Below, piece by piece: positions 41,070 through 52,202 of a DNA stretch of 64,000 nucleotides. Numbering within the stretch: the stretch's first letter is position 1; every line of letters starts with the position of its first letter. The translations under genes and the position numbers were made by a program. Origin of the DNA: Bacillus sp. FJAT-42376 (lineage in GTDB: Bacteria; Bacillota; Bacilli; Bacillales; Bacillaceae); the NCBI RefSeq assembly GCF_003816055.1, contig NZ_CP033906.1:372001-436000 (forward strand), read 5' to 3'. The notes under the pieces were generated by a model. It saw nothing but the letters and a program-made list of their open reading frames with translations, ran no database searches and had not been told where the DNA came from.

Positions 41070-43556
41070 ATGGAAAAAGTTGAAAGAAGATTAATGGAGC
41101 CGATTACTGGAGCAGCAATAGAAAAGACTCAGCACGCCATTCAAAGATCTGCGAAACGAGCAGGTGCGTATATTCAATCCATTATGTTTCACAAAGGTCT
41201 TTTATATATGTTTATCGGATTTTTACTTGGACGAGCCATCATCCTGACAGAAATTCTGCCGTTTGCCCTTCCGTTCTTTGGAGTCCTCTTCCTGATGAAG
41301 AAGGACAAGGCGCTGATTGGGGCGTTGTCACTGGCAGCCGGAGGGCTGACAATCTCGCTTGAAACATCTCTTATCATTACATGCCATTTGCTCTTCTTCT
41401 TATTTCTGCAAAAAGCCGGTGCCTTTATATTTAAGGACCGGGTACGGACACTGCCTTTCATCATTTTGCTTTCTGTAGCAGGAACAAGACTCGCCTTCAC
41501 CTGGATTATATACGGAACTCTTACATCCTATGAAGCAATGATGGCAGGAGTAGAGGCCGGACTGGCATTTATCCTGACGCTCATCTTTCTTCAAAGCATA
41601 CCGCTTATTTCGAGTCCGCGGTATAAGCAGTCGCTGAAATCTGAAGAAATCATTTGTCTGATGATTCTCATTGCTTCGGTAATGACCGGATTAACCGGGG
41701 TCTCTTATATGGACTTTAAAGCGGAACACATATTTTCCAGATATATGGTCCTGCTGTTTGCTTTCATCGGCGGTTCAAGCATCGGCTGTACAGTTGGTGT
41801 CGTAACCGGGCTGATTTTGAGTCTTGCTAATGTAGGAAATTTGTATCAAATGAGTCTTCTTGCCTTTTCGGGGCTGCTCGGAGGGCTATTAAAAGAAGGC
41901 CAGAAAATTGGGGCGGCAGCCGGCTTGCTGATCGGATCGATGCTGCTGTCCCTTTACGGGGGAGGAACATCCGATCTGATGGCGACCATGGTGGAATCCA
42001 TGGCGGCAATCCTGTTGTTTTTCCTGACACCAAAGGGGATAACGGCGAGCCTCGCTAAGCACATTCCAGGGACGAATGAGCATGCGATGGAACAGCAGCT
42101 TTATGCAACGAGAATCAGGGATGTTACAGCCCATAGAGTGGAGCAGTTCTCGGGCGTGTTTGAAGCGCTGTCCCAAAGCTTTAACGCCTTCTATGAAAAA
42201 GGCGAGTCAGATTCAGCGAGGGAAACGGATTTATTCTTAAGCACCATTACAGAAAAGACGTGTCATCACTGCTATAAAAAAGAAAAGTGCTGGGTCAATA
42301 ATTTTCAGGCCACCTATGATCTGATGACTCAGGTGACGAATGAAACAAGCGCAGATACGTATTCGGTCAATCGGAAGCTGAAAAAAGAATTTCATATGCA
42401 TTGCTCTAAGGCTACTCAAGTGGAAGTAGCCATCGAACAAGAGCTTAATGAGTTTAAAGCCAACCAAAAATTAAATAAGCAAGTGCAGGAAAGCCGCCGG
42501 CTTGTAGCGGAACAGCTGCTGGGCGTCTCCAAAGTGATGGAGGACTTTTCCCGGGAAATCAGAAGAGAGCGGGAAAATCACTTTTTACTGGAAGAGCAGA
42601 TATTAGAAGCTCTCCAGAACTTCGGTGTTGAAATCGGTCATGTAGAAATATACAGCTTGGAGCAGGGGAATGTGGATATGGAAATGTCCATCCCGTTTTG
42701 CCAGGGCCATGGCGAATGCGAAAAAATCATTGCTCCAATGCTTTCAGATATATTGGAAGAGCAGGTCATCGTAAAGCATGAGGAGTGCGGCCTGTATCCT
42801 AATGGATTTTGCCACGTATCATTCGGTTCAGCCAAGAGCTTTAAAGTAGATATCGGAGCAGCACATGCTGCAAAAGGAGGAGGCCTCGTTTCAGGAGACA
42901 GCTACTCTATGATTGATTTGGGGGTTGGAAAATATGCCATTGCCATAAGCGACGGAATGGGGAATGGAGCAAGAGCGCAGTTTGAAAGCAACGAAACCAT
43001 TAAGCTCCTTGAAAAAATCCTGCAGTCGGGAATCGATGAGAAGGTAGCGATTAAAACCGTTAACTCCATCCTTTCGCTGAGAACGACAGATGAAGTGTAT
43101 TCAACACTTGATTTGGCTATTGTAGATTTGCAGGATGCCAAATGCAAATTCCTTAAAATCGGTTCAACGCCAAGCTTTATCAAACGGGGGGATAAAGTGA
43201 TAAAAATACAGGCGAGCAATTTGCCGATTGGGATCATCGAAGATTTTGAAGTGGAAGTGGTAGGTGAGCAGCTTAAAGCAGGGGATTTGCTTATTATGAT
43301 GAGCGACGGAATTTTTGAAGGACCAAAACATGTAGAGAATCACGATATTTGGATGAAGAGGAAAGTATCGGAGCTGGAAACAAATGATCCTCAGGAGGTG
43401 GCTGATTTAATTATGGAAGAGGTCATTAGGACCCGTTCCGGAAAAATTGAGGATGATATGACCATCATCACAGCAAAGATAGACCATAACACTCCTAAAT
43501 GGGCGGCTATATCAGCAAACCGCTACTTCCAAAAGGAAAAGCAGAGTGTTTCTTAA
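41070..43556 (+). CDS. spoIIE: Stage II sporulation protein E (SpoIIE phosphatase)
   Basis: A membrane PP2C-type serine phosphatase that dephosphorylates SpoIIAA to switch on sigma-F in the forespore and helps form the polar septum with FtsZ. The 828-residue protein has a short basic N-terminus, about ten hydrophobic segments (residues 45-330), a central FtsZ-interaction/oligomerisation region (about 330-590) with a cysteine-rich patch, and a C-terminal phosphatase domain (from about 590: GDSYSMIDLGVGKYAIAISDGMGNG, DDMTIITAKI) with its metal-binding aspartates. The ATG follows TTGGGGG. Confidence 0.96.
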   Translation: MEKVERRLMEPITGAAIEKTQHAIQRSAKRAGAYIQSIMFHKGLLYMFIGFLLGRAIILTEILPFALPFFGVLFLMKKDKALIGALSLAAGGLTISLETSLIITCHLLFFLFLQKAGAFIFKDRVRTLPFIILLSVAGTRLAFTWIIYGTLTSYEAMMAGVEAGLAFILTLIFLQSIPLISSPRYKQSLKSEEIICLMILIASVMTGLTGVSYMDFKAEHIFSRYMVLLFAFIGGSSIGCTVGVVTGLILSLANVGNLYQMSLLAFSGLLGGLLKEGQKIGAAAGLLIGSMLLSLYGGGTSDLMATMVESMAAILLFFLTPKGITASLAKHIPGTNEHAMEQQLYATRIRDVTAHRVEQFSGVFEALSQSFNAFYEKGESDSARETDLFLSTITEKTCHHCYKKEKCWVNNFQATYDLMTQVTNETSADTYSVNRKLKKEFHMHCSKATQVEVAIEQELNEFKANQKLNKQVQESRRLVAEQLLGVSKVMEDFSREIRRERENHFLLEEQILEALQNFGVEIGHVEIYSLEQGNVDMEMSIPFCQGHGECEKIIAPMLSDILEEQVIVKHEECGLYPNGFCHVSFGSAKSFKVDIGAAHAAKGGGLVSGDSYSMIDLGVGKYAIAISDGMGNGARAQFESNETIKLLEKILQSGIDEKVAIKTVNSILSLRTTDEVYSTLDLAIVDLQDAKCKFLKIGSTPSFIKRGDKVIKIQASNLPIGIIEDFEVEVVGEQLKAGDLLIMMSDGIFEGPKHVENHDIWMKRKVSELETNDPQEVADLIMEEVIRTRSGKIEDDMTIITAKIDHNTPKWAAISANRYFQKEKQSVS

Positions 43557-43628
43557 AATTAAATAGTATGAAATGGTTCCTCCTGTGGCAAGGATGATAG
43601 ATATCAGAGTCATTAGGAGGGGAAAGAA

Positions 43629-44366
43629 ATGAACCGAGGACGATTAAAGCAGATCCTGCTCATCACTGACGGATGTTCCAATCACGGAGAGGACCCGGTC
43701 GCAATGGCAGCGTATGCCAACGAGCAAGGGATCACAGTAAATGTTATTGGAGTGGTGGATGAAAAGGTAATTGATGAAGCGGCGATGAGAGAGATTGAGA
43801 GTATTGCTGCTTCCGGAGGCGGAGTCAGCCAGACGGTTTATGCACAAAGTTTGTCTCAGACTGTGCAAATGGTGACTAGAAAAGCGATGACACAAACCAT
43901 CCAGGGGGTCGTCAACAAGGAATTGCAGCAAATTCTCGGGAAAAAGGTTTCGATGGAGGAGCTGCCGCCTGATAAAAGGGGGGAAGTGCTCGAAGTTGTA
44001 GACGAGCTGGGTGAAACAATGCACCTGGAAATGGTCATCATGGTCGATGTCAGTGCCAGCATGACACCTAAGCTCCCTACGGTAAAGGAGGCGCTGCTTG
44101 ATTTATCCATCAGCCTTAATTCCAGAGTGGGAGAGAATGAATTTTCGGTATGCGTATTTCCTGGGAAACGCAAAGATGCAGAAGTGGTGCTGGACTGGAC
44201 ACCGCGTCTTGAGTCTATATCGTCCCTTTTTTCCAAGCTGTCCGCGGGCGGTTTGACGCCAACAGGGCCTGCGATCCGCGAAGGGGCTGCATTAATCAGC
44301 AGGAAAAAAGATAGCCGGAGAGATCTTCTGGATGATGAGGAGTACCGCTATGAAGGGGGCCGATAA
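43629..44366 (+). CDS. yabS: von Willebrand factor A domain protein YabS
   Basis: A 245-residue protein with VWA-like features. MVDVSASMTPK (about residues 137-147) is a MIDAS metal-binding motif at the start of one VWA domain, followed by the expected T-containing GGLTPTGPAIREG loop. The N-terminal part (ILLITDGCSNHGEDPVAMAAYANEQGITVNVIGVVDE) looks like the second half of another VWA fold. No function is established. GTTAGGAGG precedes the ATG. It overlaps yabT by 17 bases, and the pair lies just after spoIIE, so a joint sporulation role is plausible. Confidence 0.88.
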   Translation: MNRGRLKQILLITDGCSNHGEDPVAMAAYANEQGITVNVIGVVDEKVIDEAAMREIESIAASGGGVSQTVYAQSLSQTVQMVTRKAMTQTIQGVVNKELQQILGKKVSMEELPPDKRGEVLEVVDELGETMHLEMVIMVDVSASMTPKLPTVKEALLDLSISLNSRVGENEFSVCVFPGKRKDAEVVLDWTPRLESISSLFSKLSAGGLTPTGPAIREGAALISRKKDSRRDLLDDEEYRYEGGR

Positions 44367-45357
44367 GGTACTTCCCGGAACGAAATTAAAGGGGAAGTGG
44401 CATGGGAACGAGTACACCGTGATCAAATCTCTCGGAAAAGGAGCGAATGGTTCGGTCTATTTGGTTCAAAGCAAAAATGGACTTGCGGCGTTGAAATTGA
44501 GTGATAACAGCATGTCCATTACATCTGAAGTGAATGTGCTGAAGCACTTTTCAAAGGTCCAGGGGAAAAGCCTTGGGCCTCATTTGTATGATACGGATGA
44601 CTGGGAGCTCAAGTCTGGAAGTCCCGCTCTTTCTTTTTACGTAATGGAATACATAAAAGGCGTTCCTTTTCTTGAATTTATTCGTGCAAGGGGAGCGGAA
44701 TGGGTGCCGGTTCTGCTTCTACAGCTTCTTGGAAGTTTATCCAATCTTCATGATGCCGGCTGGGTATTTGGAGATTTAAAGCCCGAAAACCTGATTGTCA
44801 CAGACTCTCCCGTAACGGTGAAGATTATTGATGTAGGCGGAACAACAGGAATAGGCCGATCCATTAAAGAATACACGGAGTTTTTTGACAGAGGCTACTG
44901 GGGGATGGGCTCAAGAAAAGCGGATCCGGGCTATGATTTATTCGCCGCAGCGATGATTGCCATCAATGCCGGCGTTGGGGAAAGGTTTACTAAGGATTCG
45001 GGCGGCGGTGAGAAGCTTTTATTTGATAAAATTGAGAGCGTACCGCTCCTCCGTAAGCAAAAGCCGGTACTGGAGAAAGCATTGACCGGAAAGTACAGCG
45101 GGGCAGCTGAGATGAAAAAGGATCTCCTTTCCTGTCTGGCCAAGCCTGCTGAGAAGGAAAACAGCAGAAAATCAGCTTCCGTTCCGAAGCAGACACATTC
45201 TGCCGCTTCGCAAACAAGAACGAAGAAAAAGAAAAAAACGGTTTCGAAGAGCAGGAGATCCAATGCGTATTCAAGCGGGTGGATGGATACGTTTATTGTC
45301 GTGAGCGGGGTGTTTATTCTATATGCTCTTTACATTTTTCATTTTCTGCTTCCTTAA
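44350..45357 (+). CDS. yabT: Membrane-anchored Hanks-type Ser/Thr kinase YabT
   Basis: A 335-residue kinase; B. subtilis YabT sits at the septum in sporulation, is stimulated by DNA and phosphorylates RecA. Visible: glycine loop LGKGANGSVYLV, catalytic Lys in AALKLS, catalytic loop VFGDLKPENLIV (the His of HRD replaced by Phe, Asp and Lys kept), and DVG in place of DFG. A lysine/arginine-rich stretch (TRTKKKKKTVSKSRRS) precedes a single C-terminal membrane helix (about 315-335), with no PASTA domains. ATG 44350 has GAGGAG nine bases upstream inside yabS. Confidence 0.92.
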   Translation: MKGADKVLPGTKLKGKWHGNEYTVIKSLGKGANGSVYLVQSKNGLAALKLSDNSMSITSEVNVLKHFSKVQGKSLGPHLYDTDDWELKSGSPALSFYVMEYIKGVPFLEFIRARGAEWVPVLLLQLLGSLSNLHDAGWVFGDLKPENLIVTDSPVTVKIIDVGGTTGIGRSIKEYTEFFDRGYWGMGSRKADPGYDLFAAAMIAINAGVGERFTKDSGGGEKLLFDKIESVPLLRKQKPVLEKALTGKYSGAAEMKKDLLSCLAKPAEKENSRKSASVPKQTHSAASQTRTKKKKKTVSKSRRSNAYSSGWMDTFIVVSGVFILYALYIFHFLLP

Positions 45358-45458
45358 AAAAGGTGATTTTGTGAACATAGAGTCTGTTTTTTGCAGGCAC
45401 CCGGATAAAAATGGTACGATATTTATATCGTTAATTTGTCAGTAAATGAGGGAGAAAC

Positions 45459-46883
45459 GTGGTACCCTTTATTCCGTTTATAAAAAAACATCAGCTGATT
45501 GAGCCTTCCTCCACTATCCTGGCCGGGGTTTCGGGCGGTCCTGATTCGTTAAGTCTGCTGCATATGCTCCTCCGGATTCGCGAAGAGTGGAACTTGAACG
45601 TGATCGTTCTTCATGTCGATCACATGTTCAGGGGGAAAGAATCAGAAGAAGAAATGGAATTTGTCCGGTCCTTTTGCCTGAAAAACAATGTGCGGTTCGA
45701 AGGCATTCAGGCTGATGCAGGCGCTTATGCCAGGCTTCATCATATGGGCTCTCAGGAAGCAGCGAGAGAATGCAGGTATCAGTTTTTCGAACAAATGATG
45801 AAGCGCTATAATGGGTCTTCATTAGTGCTTGGCCATCATGGAGATGACCAGATTGAGACCATTCTCATGAGGCTCGTCCGGGGCGGCAAGGGAAAATCTC
45901 TGGCAGGCATCCAGCCGAAGCGGGAATTTGCCGGCGGATATATCGTCCGTCCGCTGCTTGGGATGAGCAGGCAGGAGATTATGGATTATTGCAGGAAAGA
46001 AGGGTTATCCCCCCGGTTTGATCCAAGCAACGAGAAAGACTCCTACACACGGAACCGGTTCAGAAAGCGCGTCCTGCCTTTTTTGAAGGAGGAGAACCCC
46101 CGGGTGCATGAGAAGTTCCAGTCTTTCAGCGAGAATTTATCCGAAGACGAAGAGTATTTGCAGGAATTAACCGAGCGCGGGATGAATACAGTATGGAGAA
46201 GCGGACATGGTTTTGCAGAGCTTGAAATCGATCTGCTGAAAAGGTTGCCTTTACCTTTACAAAGAAGAGGGATTCAACTAATATTAAACTATCTTTACAA
46301 AAGTGTTCCGTCTTCATTATCATCCATACATACAGAAAGCGTTCTATCTTTGCTTTCCCAGTCACACCCTTCCGGATCTCTCCACCTTCCAAACGGTTTA
46401 AAGGCAGTGAAGTCCTATAATTTATGCATGTTTACCTTTGAACATGAAGAAAAGGATCCCTATCTGCTGGAACTGCCTGTCCCGGGGGAAATTACCCTTC
46501 CAGACGGAGGCAGACTCACCGCTCAGCTGGTGAAGGAGATGCCAGATGCTCACCTGGGGAAGAACAGCCTTCTTATAAAGCGGGACCAGGTCCTGCTGCC
46601 TTTTTCCGTACGTTCCAGGAAAAATGGGGACAAACTGAAAGTTAAAGGCATGAATGGCACAAAAAAAGTCAAAGATATATTTATTGACAAGAAGATCGCA
46701 ATTGAAGCCAGGAACCAGTGGCCGGTTCTCGAAGACGCAAACGGAACGATTTTGTGGCTGCCGGGTCTGACAAAATCAGCCTGGGAGGAAAATGAATGGT
46801 CTGAGGACGAATTCATTTTTTTACAATATCATCAACAAGGATCTTCTAGGGGGCAAAACAAGCATGATGAAACAGGATATTGA
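45459..46883 (+). CDS. tilS: tRNA(Ile)-lysidine synthase
   Basis: Converts the wobble cytidine of the CAU isoleucine tRNA to lysidine so that it reads AUA. The 474-residue N-type ATP pyrophosphatase has the PP-loop SGGPDS, the LHVDHMFRG block, and C-terminal TilS domains with [31 protein letters not shown]. The start is GTG 45459 after GAGGGAG. The last 20 bases overlap hpt, a linkage conserved in Firmicutes. Confidence 0.95.
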   Translation: MVPFIPFIKKHQLIEPSSTILAGVSGGPDSLSLLHMLLRIREEWNLNVIVLHVDHMFRGKESEEEMEFVRSFCLKNNVRFEGIQADAGAYARLHHMGSQEAARECRYQFFEQMMKRYNGSSLVLGHHGDDQIETILMRLVRGGKGKSLAGIQPKREFAGGYIVRPLLGMSRQEIMDYCRKEGLSPRFDPSNEKDSYTRNRFRKRVLPFLKEENPRVHEKFQSFSENLSEDEEYLQELTERGMNTVWRSGHGFAELEIDLLKRLPLPLQRRGIQLILNYLYKSVPSSLSSIHTESVLSLLSQSHPSGSLHLPNGLKAVKSYNLCMFTFEHEEKDPYLLELPVPGEITLPDGGRLTAQLVKEMPDAHLGKNSLLIKRDQVLLPFSVRSRKNGDKLKVKGMNGTKKVKDIFIDKKIAIEARNQWPVLEDANGTILWLPGLTKSAWEENEWSEDEFIFLQYHQQGSSRGQNKHDETGY

Positions 46884-47415
46884 AAAAGTTTTAGTAACGG
46901 AAGAGGAAATACAGGAGAAGGTCAAAGAATTGGGAGCCATGCTGACCGAAGAATACAAAGATACTTTTCCGCTTGCTATAGGCGTTCTAAAAGGCGCATT
47001 GCCTTTCATGGCAGATCTTCTTAAGCACATCGATACATATTTGGAAATGGATTTCATGGATGTTTCCAGTTATGGAACATCAATGGTTTCTTCTGGAGAA
47101 GTGAAGATTCTGAAGGATCTTGACACTTCAGTAGAAGGACGCGACATCCTTATCATAGAAGATATTATCGACAGTGGTTTAACATTGAGCTATCTTGTGG
47201 AATTATTCAGGTATCGGAAAGCCAAATCCATCAAAATTGTTACGCTCTTGGATAAGCCGAGCGGAAGAAAAGCGGATATCCAGGCTGACTACATAGGATT
47301 TGAAGTACCAGATGCCTTTGTTGTAGGGTATGGGCTTGATTACATCGAGCGCTACCGCAACCTTCCTTACATTGGAGTTCTGAAACCCCGCGTTTACCAA
47401 AACTCTGAGGATTAA
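46864..47415 (+). CDS. hpt: Hypoxanthine-guanine phosphoribosyltransferase
   Basis: Salvages hypoxanthine and guanine with PRPP. The 183-residue enzyme has the PRPP motif [14 protein letters not shown], the flexible-loop region [13 protein letters not shown] and the KPSGRKADI block. ATG 46864 ([16 protein letters not shown]) sits within the tilS tail after TAGGGGG. In B. subtilis it is essential partly because it regulates ftsH together with TilS; here ftsH also follows directly. Confidence 0.96.
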   Translation: MMKQDIEKVLVTEEEIQEKVKELGAMLTEEYKDTFPLAIGVLKGALPFMADLLKHIDTYLEMDFMDVSSYGTSMVSSGEVKILKDLDTSVEGRDILIIEDIIDSGLTLSYLVELFRYRKAKSIKIVTLLDKPSGRKADIQADYIGFEVPDAFVVGYGLDYIERYRNLPYIGVLKPRVYQNSED

Positions 47416-47508
47416 GGCCTGAATAATTGGCGCCATATTGTTTGTACTGGTATGATTTTCTATGATACTATTTAAACTAATTGTGTCTACTGTGGGAGGA
47501 GGTAAGGA

Positions 47509-49455
47509 ATGAAACGGATCTTCCGAAATACGATCTTTTATTTACTCATATTTTTGGTTGTGATCGGAATCGTTAGTACATTTAACGGTCAAAATCCGAA
47601 AACAGAACCATTGACTTACACTGAATTCGTGTCCAAACTGGAAGCGGGAAATGTTGAGCAGATCACTGCTAAACCGGTGCGGGGCGTTTTTGAGGTAAAA
47701 GGGCAGCTTAAAAATGCAAAAAAGGATCAATTCTTTTTAACTCATGTGCCTAGCGAGTCGATTGATCAGATCACAGCAGCTGCAAAAACGAGCAAAACGG
47801 AATTTCAGCCGGCTGAAGAAACAAGCGGCTGGGTCACTTTTTTCACTTCCATTATACCTTTTGTCATCATCTTCATTCTGTTTTTCTTCCTGCTTAACCA
47901 GGCTCAGGGCGGCGGCAGCCGTGTTATGAACTTCGGCAAAAGCAAAGCGAAGCTGTACAGTGAAGAGAAGAAGAAGGTTAAATTTAAGGATGTAGCCGGT
48001 GCAGATGAAGAAAAGCAGGAGCTTGTAGAGGTCGTTGACTTCCTCAAGGATCCCCGCAAATTCTCTGAACTCGGAGCAAGAATACCTAAAGGGGTTCTGC
48101 TAGTCGGACCTCCGGGTACTGGTAAAACATTGCTTGCAAGAGCGGTGGCAGGAGAAGCAGGCGTTCCGTTTTTCTCTATAAGCGGATCGGACTTCGTTGA
48201 AATGTTCGTAGGGGTCGGGGCATCCCGTGTGCGCGACCTGTTCGAAAACGCGAAGAAAAATGCTCCTTGTATTATCTTTATCGATGAAATTGACGCAGTT
48301 GGACGCCAGCGTGGAGCCGGTCTTGGGGGCGGCCACGATGAGCGTGAGCAAACATTGAACCAATTGCTTGTTGAAATGGATGGATTCAGCGCGAACGAAG
48401 GGATCATCATTATTGCGGCTACAAACCGTGCAGATATCCTTGACCCCGCTCTTCTCCGTCCGGGACGCTTTGACCGTCAGATTACGGTGGACCGTCCGGA
48501 TGTTAAGGGCCGTGAAGCGGTACTGCGGGTTCATTCACGCAATAAACCATTAGATCAGTCTGTTGACCTGAAAGCCATTGCCATGAGAACGCCAGGTTTT
48601 TCCGGAGCTGATCTGGAGAACCTTCTGAACGAAGCGGCTCTTGTCGCAGCACGTTCGAACAAGAAGAAAGTTGACATGCTCGATATTGACGAAGCGACAG
48701 ACCGTGTGATTGCGGGACCTGCCAAGAAAAGCAGGGTCATTTCTGAAAAAGAGCGCAACATTGTGGCCTATCATGAAGGCGGACACACCATTATCGGCCA
48801 CGTACTGGATGAGGCTGAAATGGTTCACAAAGTAACGATTGTACCTCGCGGGCAGGCAGGCGGCTATGCTGTTATGCTTCCGAAAGAGGACCGGTACTTC
48901 ATGACGAAGCCGGAGCTGTTAGATAAAATCACAGGTCTGCTTGGCGGACGTGTAGCCGAGGAAATCGTATTCGGCGAAGTGAGTACGGGCGCATCAAACG
49001 ACTTCCAACGAGCGACGGGGATTGCCCGCCGCATGGTAACGGAATTCGGGATGTCTGATAAGCTTGGACCGCTTCAGTTCGGCCAATCTCAAGGACAAGT
49101 GTTTTTAGGCAGAGATATTAATAACGAGCCAAACTACAGTGATGCAATCGCTCACGAAATCGATATGGAAATCCAGAACTTTATCAAAGTCAGCTATGAC
49201 CGTGCTAAAACGATTCTTACAGAGAACCGTGACAAGCTTGAGCTCGTAGCGAAAACACTTCTTGAAGTAGAAACGCTGGATGCTAAACAAATCGATCATC
49301 TTATGAAGCATGGCAAGCTTCCTGATCGGATTGAGGACCTGGATAGTTCAAGCGATGTAGATTCTGCTTCAGATGTTAAGATCAACATTCAGAGAAAAAC
49401 AGAGGAGCCAGCTCCGCTGGAAAACCCTGGACAGCCTGATCTGAAAAAAGACTAA
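47509..49455 (+). CDS. ftsH: ATP-dependent zinc metalloprotease FtsH
   Basis: A membrane-bound AAA+ protease that removes damaged or regulatory proteins; in Bacillus it is needed for sporulation and stress. The 648-residue protein has two membrane helices (about 5-23 and 110-130) around an outer domain, an AAA module (Walker A GPPGTGKT, Walker [12 protein letters not shown], the SRH region [18 protein letters not shown]) and the zinc site HEGGH with the distal Asp. The Asp/Ser/Glu-rich tail is normal. GGAGGAGG precedes the ATG. Confidence 0.98.
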   Translation: MKRIFRNTIFYLLIFLVVIGIVSTFNGQNPKTEPLTYTEFVSKLEAGNVEQITAKPVRGVFEVKGQLKNAKKDQFFLTHVPSESIDQITAAAKTSKTEFQPAEETSGWVTFFTSIIPFVIIFILFFFLLNQAQGGGSRVMNFGKSKAKLYSEEKKKVKFKDVAGADEEKQELVEVVDFLKDPRKFSELGARIPKGVLLVGPPGTGKTLLARAVAGEAGVPFFSISGSDFVEMFVGVGASRVRDLFENAKKNAPCIIFIDEIDAVGRQRGAGLGGGHDEREQTLNQLLVEMDGFSANEGIIIIAATNRADILDPALLRPGRFDRQITVDRPDVKGREAVLRVHSRNKPLDQSVDLKAIAMRTPGFSGADLENLLNEAALVAARSNKKKVDMLDIDEATDRVIAGPAKKSRVISEKERNIVAYHEGGHTIIGHVLDEAEMVHKVTIVPRGQAGGYAVMLPKEDRYFMTKPELLDKITGLLGGRVAEEIVFGEVSTGASNDFQRATGIARRMVTEFGMSDKLGPLQFGQSQGQVFLGRDINNEPNYSDAIAHEIDMEIQNFIKVSYDRAKTILTENRDKLELVAKTLLEVETLDAKQIDHLMKHGKLPDRIEDLDSSSDVDSASDVKINIQRKTEEPAPLENPGQPDLKKD

Positions 49456-49466
49456 TGCATGCTTTA

Positions 49467-49500
49467 GACCGCATTCTTTCGGGAATGCGGTCTTTTGTTT
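49467..49500 (+). terminator. Terminator after ftsH
   Basis: GACCGCATTC, loop TTTC, GGGAATGCGGTC then TTTTGTTTG. Confidence 0.88.
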
Positions 49501-49626
49501 GAAGAGAAAGAGGGATTGATTAACCGGATCGAGCACGTTGCCCTCAGAATATGGATGTTTTATGATATGATGGTGGCGGAATGTTTTAAAATGGATTAGA
49601 GAAACTATATAGAGTGGTGAAAATCG

Positions 49627-50391
49627 TTGATTTTAGTATTGGATGTCGGAAATACAAATACAGTTATCGGTGTGTATGAGAAAGAAGAGCTGAACTATCA
49701 TTGGCGCATTGAAACAAGCAGAAATAAAACGGAAGATGAGTTTGGAATGCTTTTCAAATCCCTGTTCGAGCATGTAGGAATTTCCTTTCAGGATTTTGAA
49801 GGAATTATCATTTCATCTGTCGTTCCTCCCATCATGTTCTCCCTGGAGCGCATGTGCAAAAAGTACTTTCAAATTAAACCGCAGATTGTAGGACCTGGTA
49901 TTAAAACAGGTTTAAATATCAAGTATGAAAATCCGAGAGAAGTCGGTGCAGACCGGATTGTTAATGCCGTGGCAGGCATCCATCTTTATGGAAGCCCCTT
50001 GATCATCGTTGACTTCGGGACAGCCACAACCTATTGCTATATAAACGAAGAAAAACAATACATGGGCGGAGCGATTGCACCCGGGGTTAATATTTCCACG
50101 GAAGCGCTCTATTCGAGAGCGGCGAAGCTTCCGAGAATTGAAATTGCCAGACCGGAGAACATTATTGGGAAAAATACGGTCAGTGCTATGCAATCGGGTA
50201 TTTTATTTGGCTATGTAGGACAGGTAGAGGGAATTGTAAGAAGAATGAAAGAAGAAACCGGGCAAAATCCGAAGGTTATCGGAACGGGCGGGCTGGCAAG
50301 TCTGATTGCAAACGAATCCGATACAATTGATATTGTAGATCCTTTTCTTACGTTGAAAGGTCTGCACCTTATTTATGACCGTAATCTTTGA
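49627..50391 (+). CDS. coaX: Type III pantothenate kinase
   Basis: First step of coenzyme A synthesis, of the CoaX type that is not inhibited by CoA. The 254-residue ASKHA-fold protein shows the phosphate loop [13 protein letters not shown], the [10 protein letters not shown] pantothenate region and DFGTATT. TTG 49627 is the start after GAGTGGTG and gives the correct first residues [11 protein letters not shown]. It leads the coaX-hslO-yacD run. Confidence 0.95.
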   Translation: MILVLDVGNTNTVIGVYEKEELNYHWRIETSRNKTEDEFGMLFKSLFEHVGISFQDFEGIIISSVVPPIMFSLERMCKKYFQIKPQIVGPGIKTGLNIKYENPREVGADRIVNAVAGIHLYGSPLIIVDFGTATTYCYINEEKQYMGGAIAPGVNISTEALYSRAAKLPRIEIARPENIIGKNTVSAMQSGILFGYVGQVEGIVRRMKEETGQNPKVIGTGGLASLIANESDTIDIVDPFLTLKGLHLIYDRNL

Positions 50392-50427
50392 TACCAAGAG
50401 CAGCATCTTGAAGGGAGTCTTTACAAA

Positions 50428-51303
50428 ATGGATTATTTGGTAAAAGCACTGGCATATGACGGGCAAGTTCGGGCGTATGCGGTTAAATCAACCGATACAG
50501 TCGGTGAAGGACAAAGAAGACATCAAACATGGCCAACTGCTTCAGCGGCGCTTGGAAGAACGCTGACTGCAGGCTTAATGCTTGGAACCATGATGAAAGG
50601 GAATGACAAGCTGACCATTAAGGTGGAAGGCGGCGGTCCATTAGGCCCAATCCTCGTTGATGCCAATGCAAAAGGGCAGGTAAGAGGATATGTAACCCAC
50701 CCTCAAACCCATTTTGAACTAAACAAATTCGGCAAACTCGATGTCGCCCGTGCAGTAGGAACGGAAGGAATGCTGACCATTGTGAAAGATATTGGCATGA
50801 GGGAGCATTTTACCGGACAGGTCCCGATCGTATCAGGGGAACTGGGCGAAGATTTCACCTATTACCTTGTTTCGTCTGAGCAGGTTCCATCCTCTGTGGG
50901 AGTTGGGGTGCTTGTAAACCCGGATAACAGCATCCTTGCAGCAGGCGGATTTATCGTTCAGCTTTTACCTGGAGCAGAGGAAAAAACGATTGCCGCGATA
51001 GAAAAACGGTTAACGGAAATGGAGCCGATCTCCAAGCTTATCGAAAAAGGATTGAATCCTGAGCAAATTCTGGATGTGGTACTTGGCGAAGGAAACGTAA
51101 AAATTCTGGAAACCATGCCGGTATCCTTCCAATGCCAATGCTCTAAAGAGCGTTTTGGTTCAGCCATTATCAGTCTGGGCACAAAAGAAATCGAAGAAAT
51201 GATTGAAGAAGATGGCCAGGCAGAAGCACAGTGCCATTTCTGCAACGAAATTTATATTTTTTCAAAAGAAGAGCTTGAAGAATTAAAAGCAGAATCCAAA
51301 TAA
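50428..51303 (+). CDS. hslO: Redox-regulated chaperone Hsp33
   Basis: A holdase switched on by oxidation. The 291-residue protein ends in a zinc site formed by CQC (about residues 233-235) and CHFC (about 267-270) cysteines that release zinc when oxidised. The N-terminal chaperone domain ([18 protein letters not shown]) is typical. AAGGGAG precedes the ATG. It lies 24 bases before yacD, so the redox chaperone and a foldase are probably co-expressed. Confidence 0.95.
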   Translation: MDYLVKALAYDGQVRAYAVKSTDTVGEGQRRHQTWPTASAALGRTLTAGLMLGTMMKGNDKLTIKVEGGGPLGPILVDANAKGQVRGYVTHPQTHFELNKFGKLDVARAVGTEGMLTIVKDIGMREHFTGQVPIVSGELGEDFTYYLVSSEQVPSSVGVGVLVNPDNSILAAGGFIVQLLPGAEEKTIAAIEKRLTEMEPISKLIEKGLNPEQILDVVLGEGNVKILETMPVSFQCQCSKERFGSAIISLGTKEIEEMIEEDGQAEAQCHFCNEIYIFSKEELEELKAESK

Positions 51304-51326
51304 GACCGAAGCCTGGGAGTGGGGAA

Positions 51327-52202
51327 ATGAACAAAAGAGCTCTTTGGTTCGTGATAATTGGACTGGTCTGCCTCCAGATTGGAACATTCATTTATTTTAC
51401 GTCGAAAAATTCTTCATCTGGGCCGCCATCAGAAACCGTCGCGAAAATAGGCCAGGCGGAAGTATCGAGGGAAGAGTGGCTTGCGCGCCTTGAGGACCGC
51501 TATGGGAAAGAGACGCTTGAGCAAATGGTCAATATCCGGGTGGTCGAAGAGCTGTCAAAAAAATATCATGTGACGGTAAAAGAGTCTGCCATCGACCGGG
51601 AGCTTGAAATGTTTAAAGTCTCAGCCAATGCGACGGAAAATGAAGGCCATGAAACCGAGAAAGAGTGGAGAAAGCAAATCCGCTACAGCATTTTGCTGGA
51701 GGAGCTTTTAACGAAAGATGTGAATGTCACAGAAAAAGAAATGAAGAATTACTATCTTGAAAATAAAGGTCAATACGCATTTAAAGACGCCTATCATCTT
51801 TCTCAGATTAAAGTATCAAGCAAAAAACAGGCAGATGAAGTCATCAAAGAACTAAAAGAGGGTTCCAGTTTTCAAGTACTTGCTGAGGAGCATGCTTCAG
51901 CAGAAGAAACACAGGGAGACCTCGGCTTCCTTTCTCAAGGCCACCCGTCATTTCCGGAAGAGTATCTTAAAGAGGCAGCCTCTTTAAAACCGGGGATGTA
52001 CAGTGAGCATCCCGTTAAAATAAAGAACGGCTATGCTGTTTTATTTCTGGAAGAGAAAATAAAAGGGCGGACGTATTCATACAATGATGTAAAAGAACAA
52101 ATCAGACGCCAGCTTGCTCTTGAGCAAATCCAAGGGGAGATTTCGGTAAAGCCTCTATGGAAAGAAGCAAAGGCAGAATGGTTTTATGGGCAAAAAGATT
52201 GA
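51327..52202 (+). CDS. yacD: Membrane-anchored parvulin-type foldase (YacD, PrsA-like)
   Basis: A 291-residue exported protein with an N-terminal hydrophobic anchor (about 5-24, LWFVIIGLVCLQIGTFIYF) lacking a lipobox cysteine, a SurA/PrsA-like helical region, and a parvulin peptidyl-prolyl isomerase domain (about 150-240: YHLSQIKVSSKKQADEVI...GDLGFLSQG). It should help fold secreted proteins outside the membrane; the clients are unknown. GGAGTGGGGAA precedes the ATG. The start of the cysK promoter overlaps its stop. Confidence 0.88.
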   Translation: MNKRALWFVIIGLVCLQIGTFIYFTSKNSSSGPPSETVAKIGQAEVSREEWLARLEDRYGKETLEQMVNIRVVEELSKKYHVTVKESAIDRELEMFKVSANATENEGHETEKEWRKQIRYSILLEELLTKDVNVTEKEMKNYYLENKGQYAFKDAYHLSQIKVSSKKQADEVIKELKEGSSFQVLAEEHASAEETQGDLGFLSQGHPSFPEEYLKEAASLKPGMYSEHPVKIKNGYAVLFLEEKIKGRTYSYNDVKEQIRRQLALEQIQGEISVKPLWKEAKAEWFYGQKD

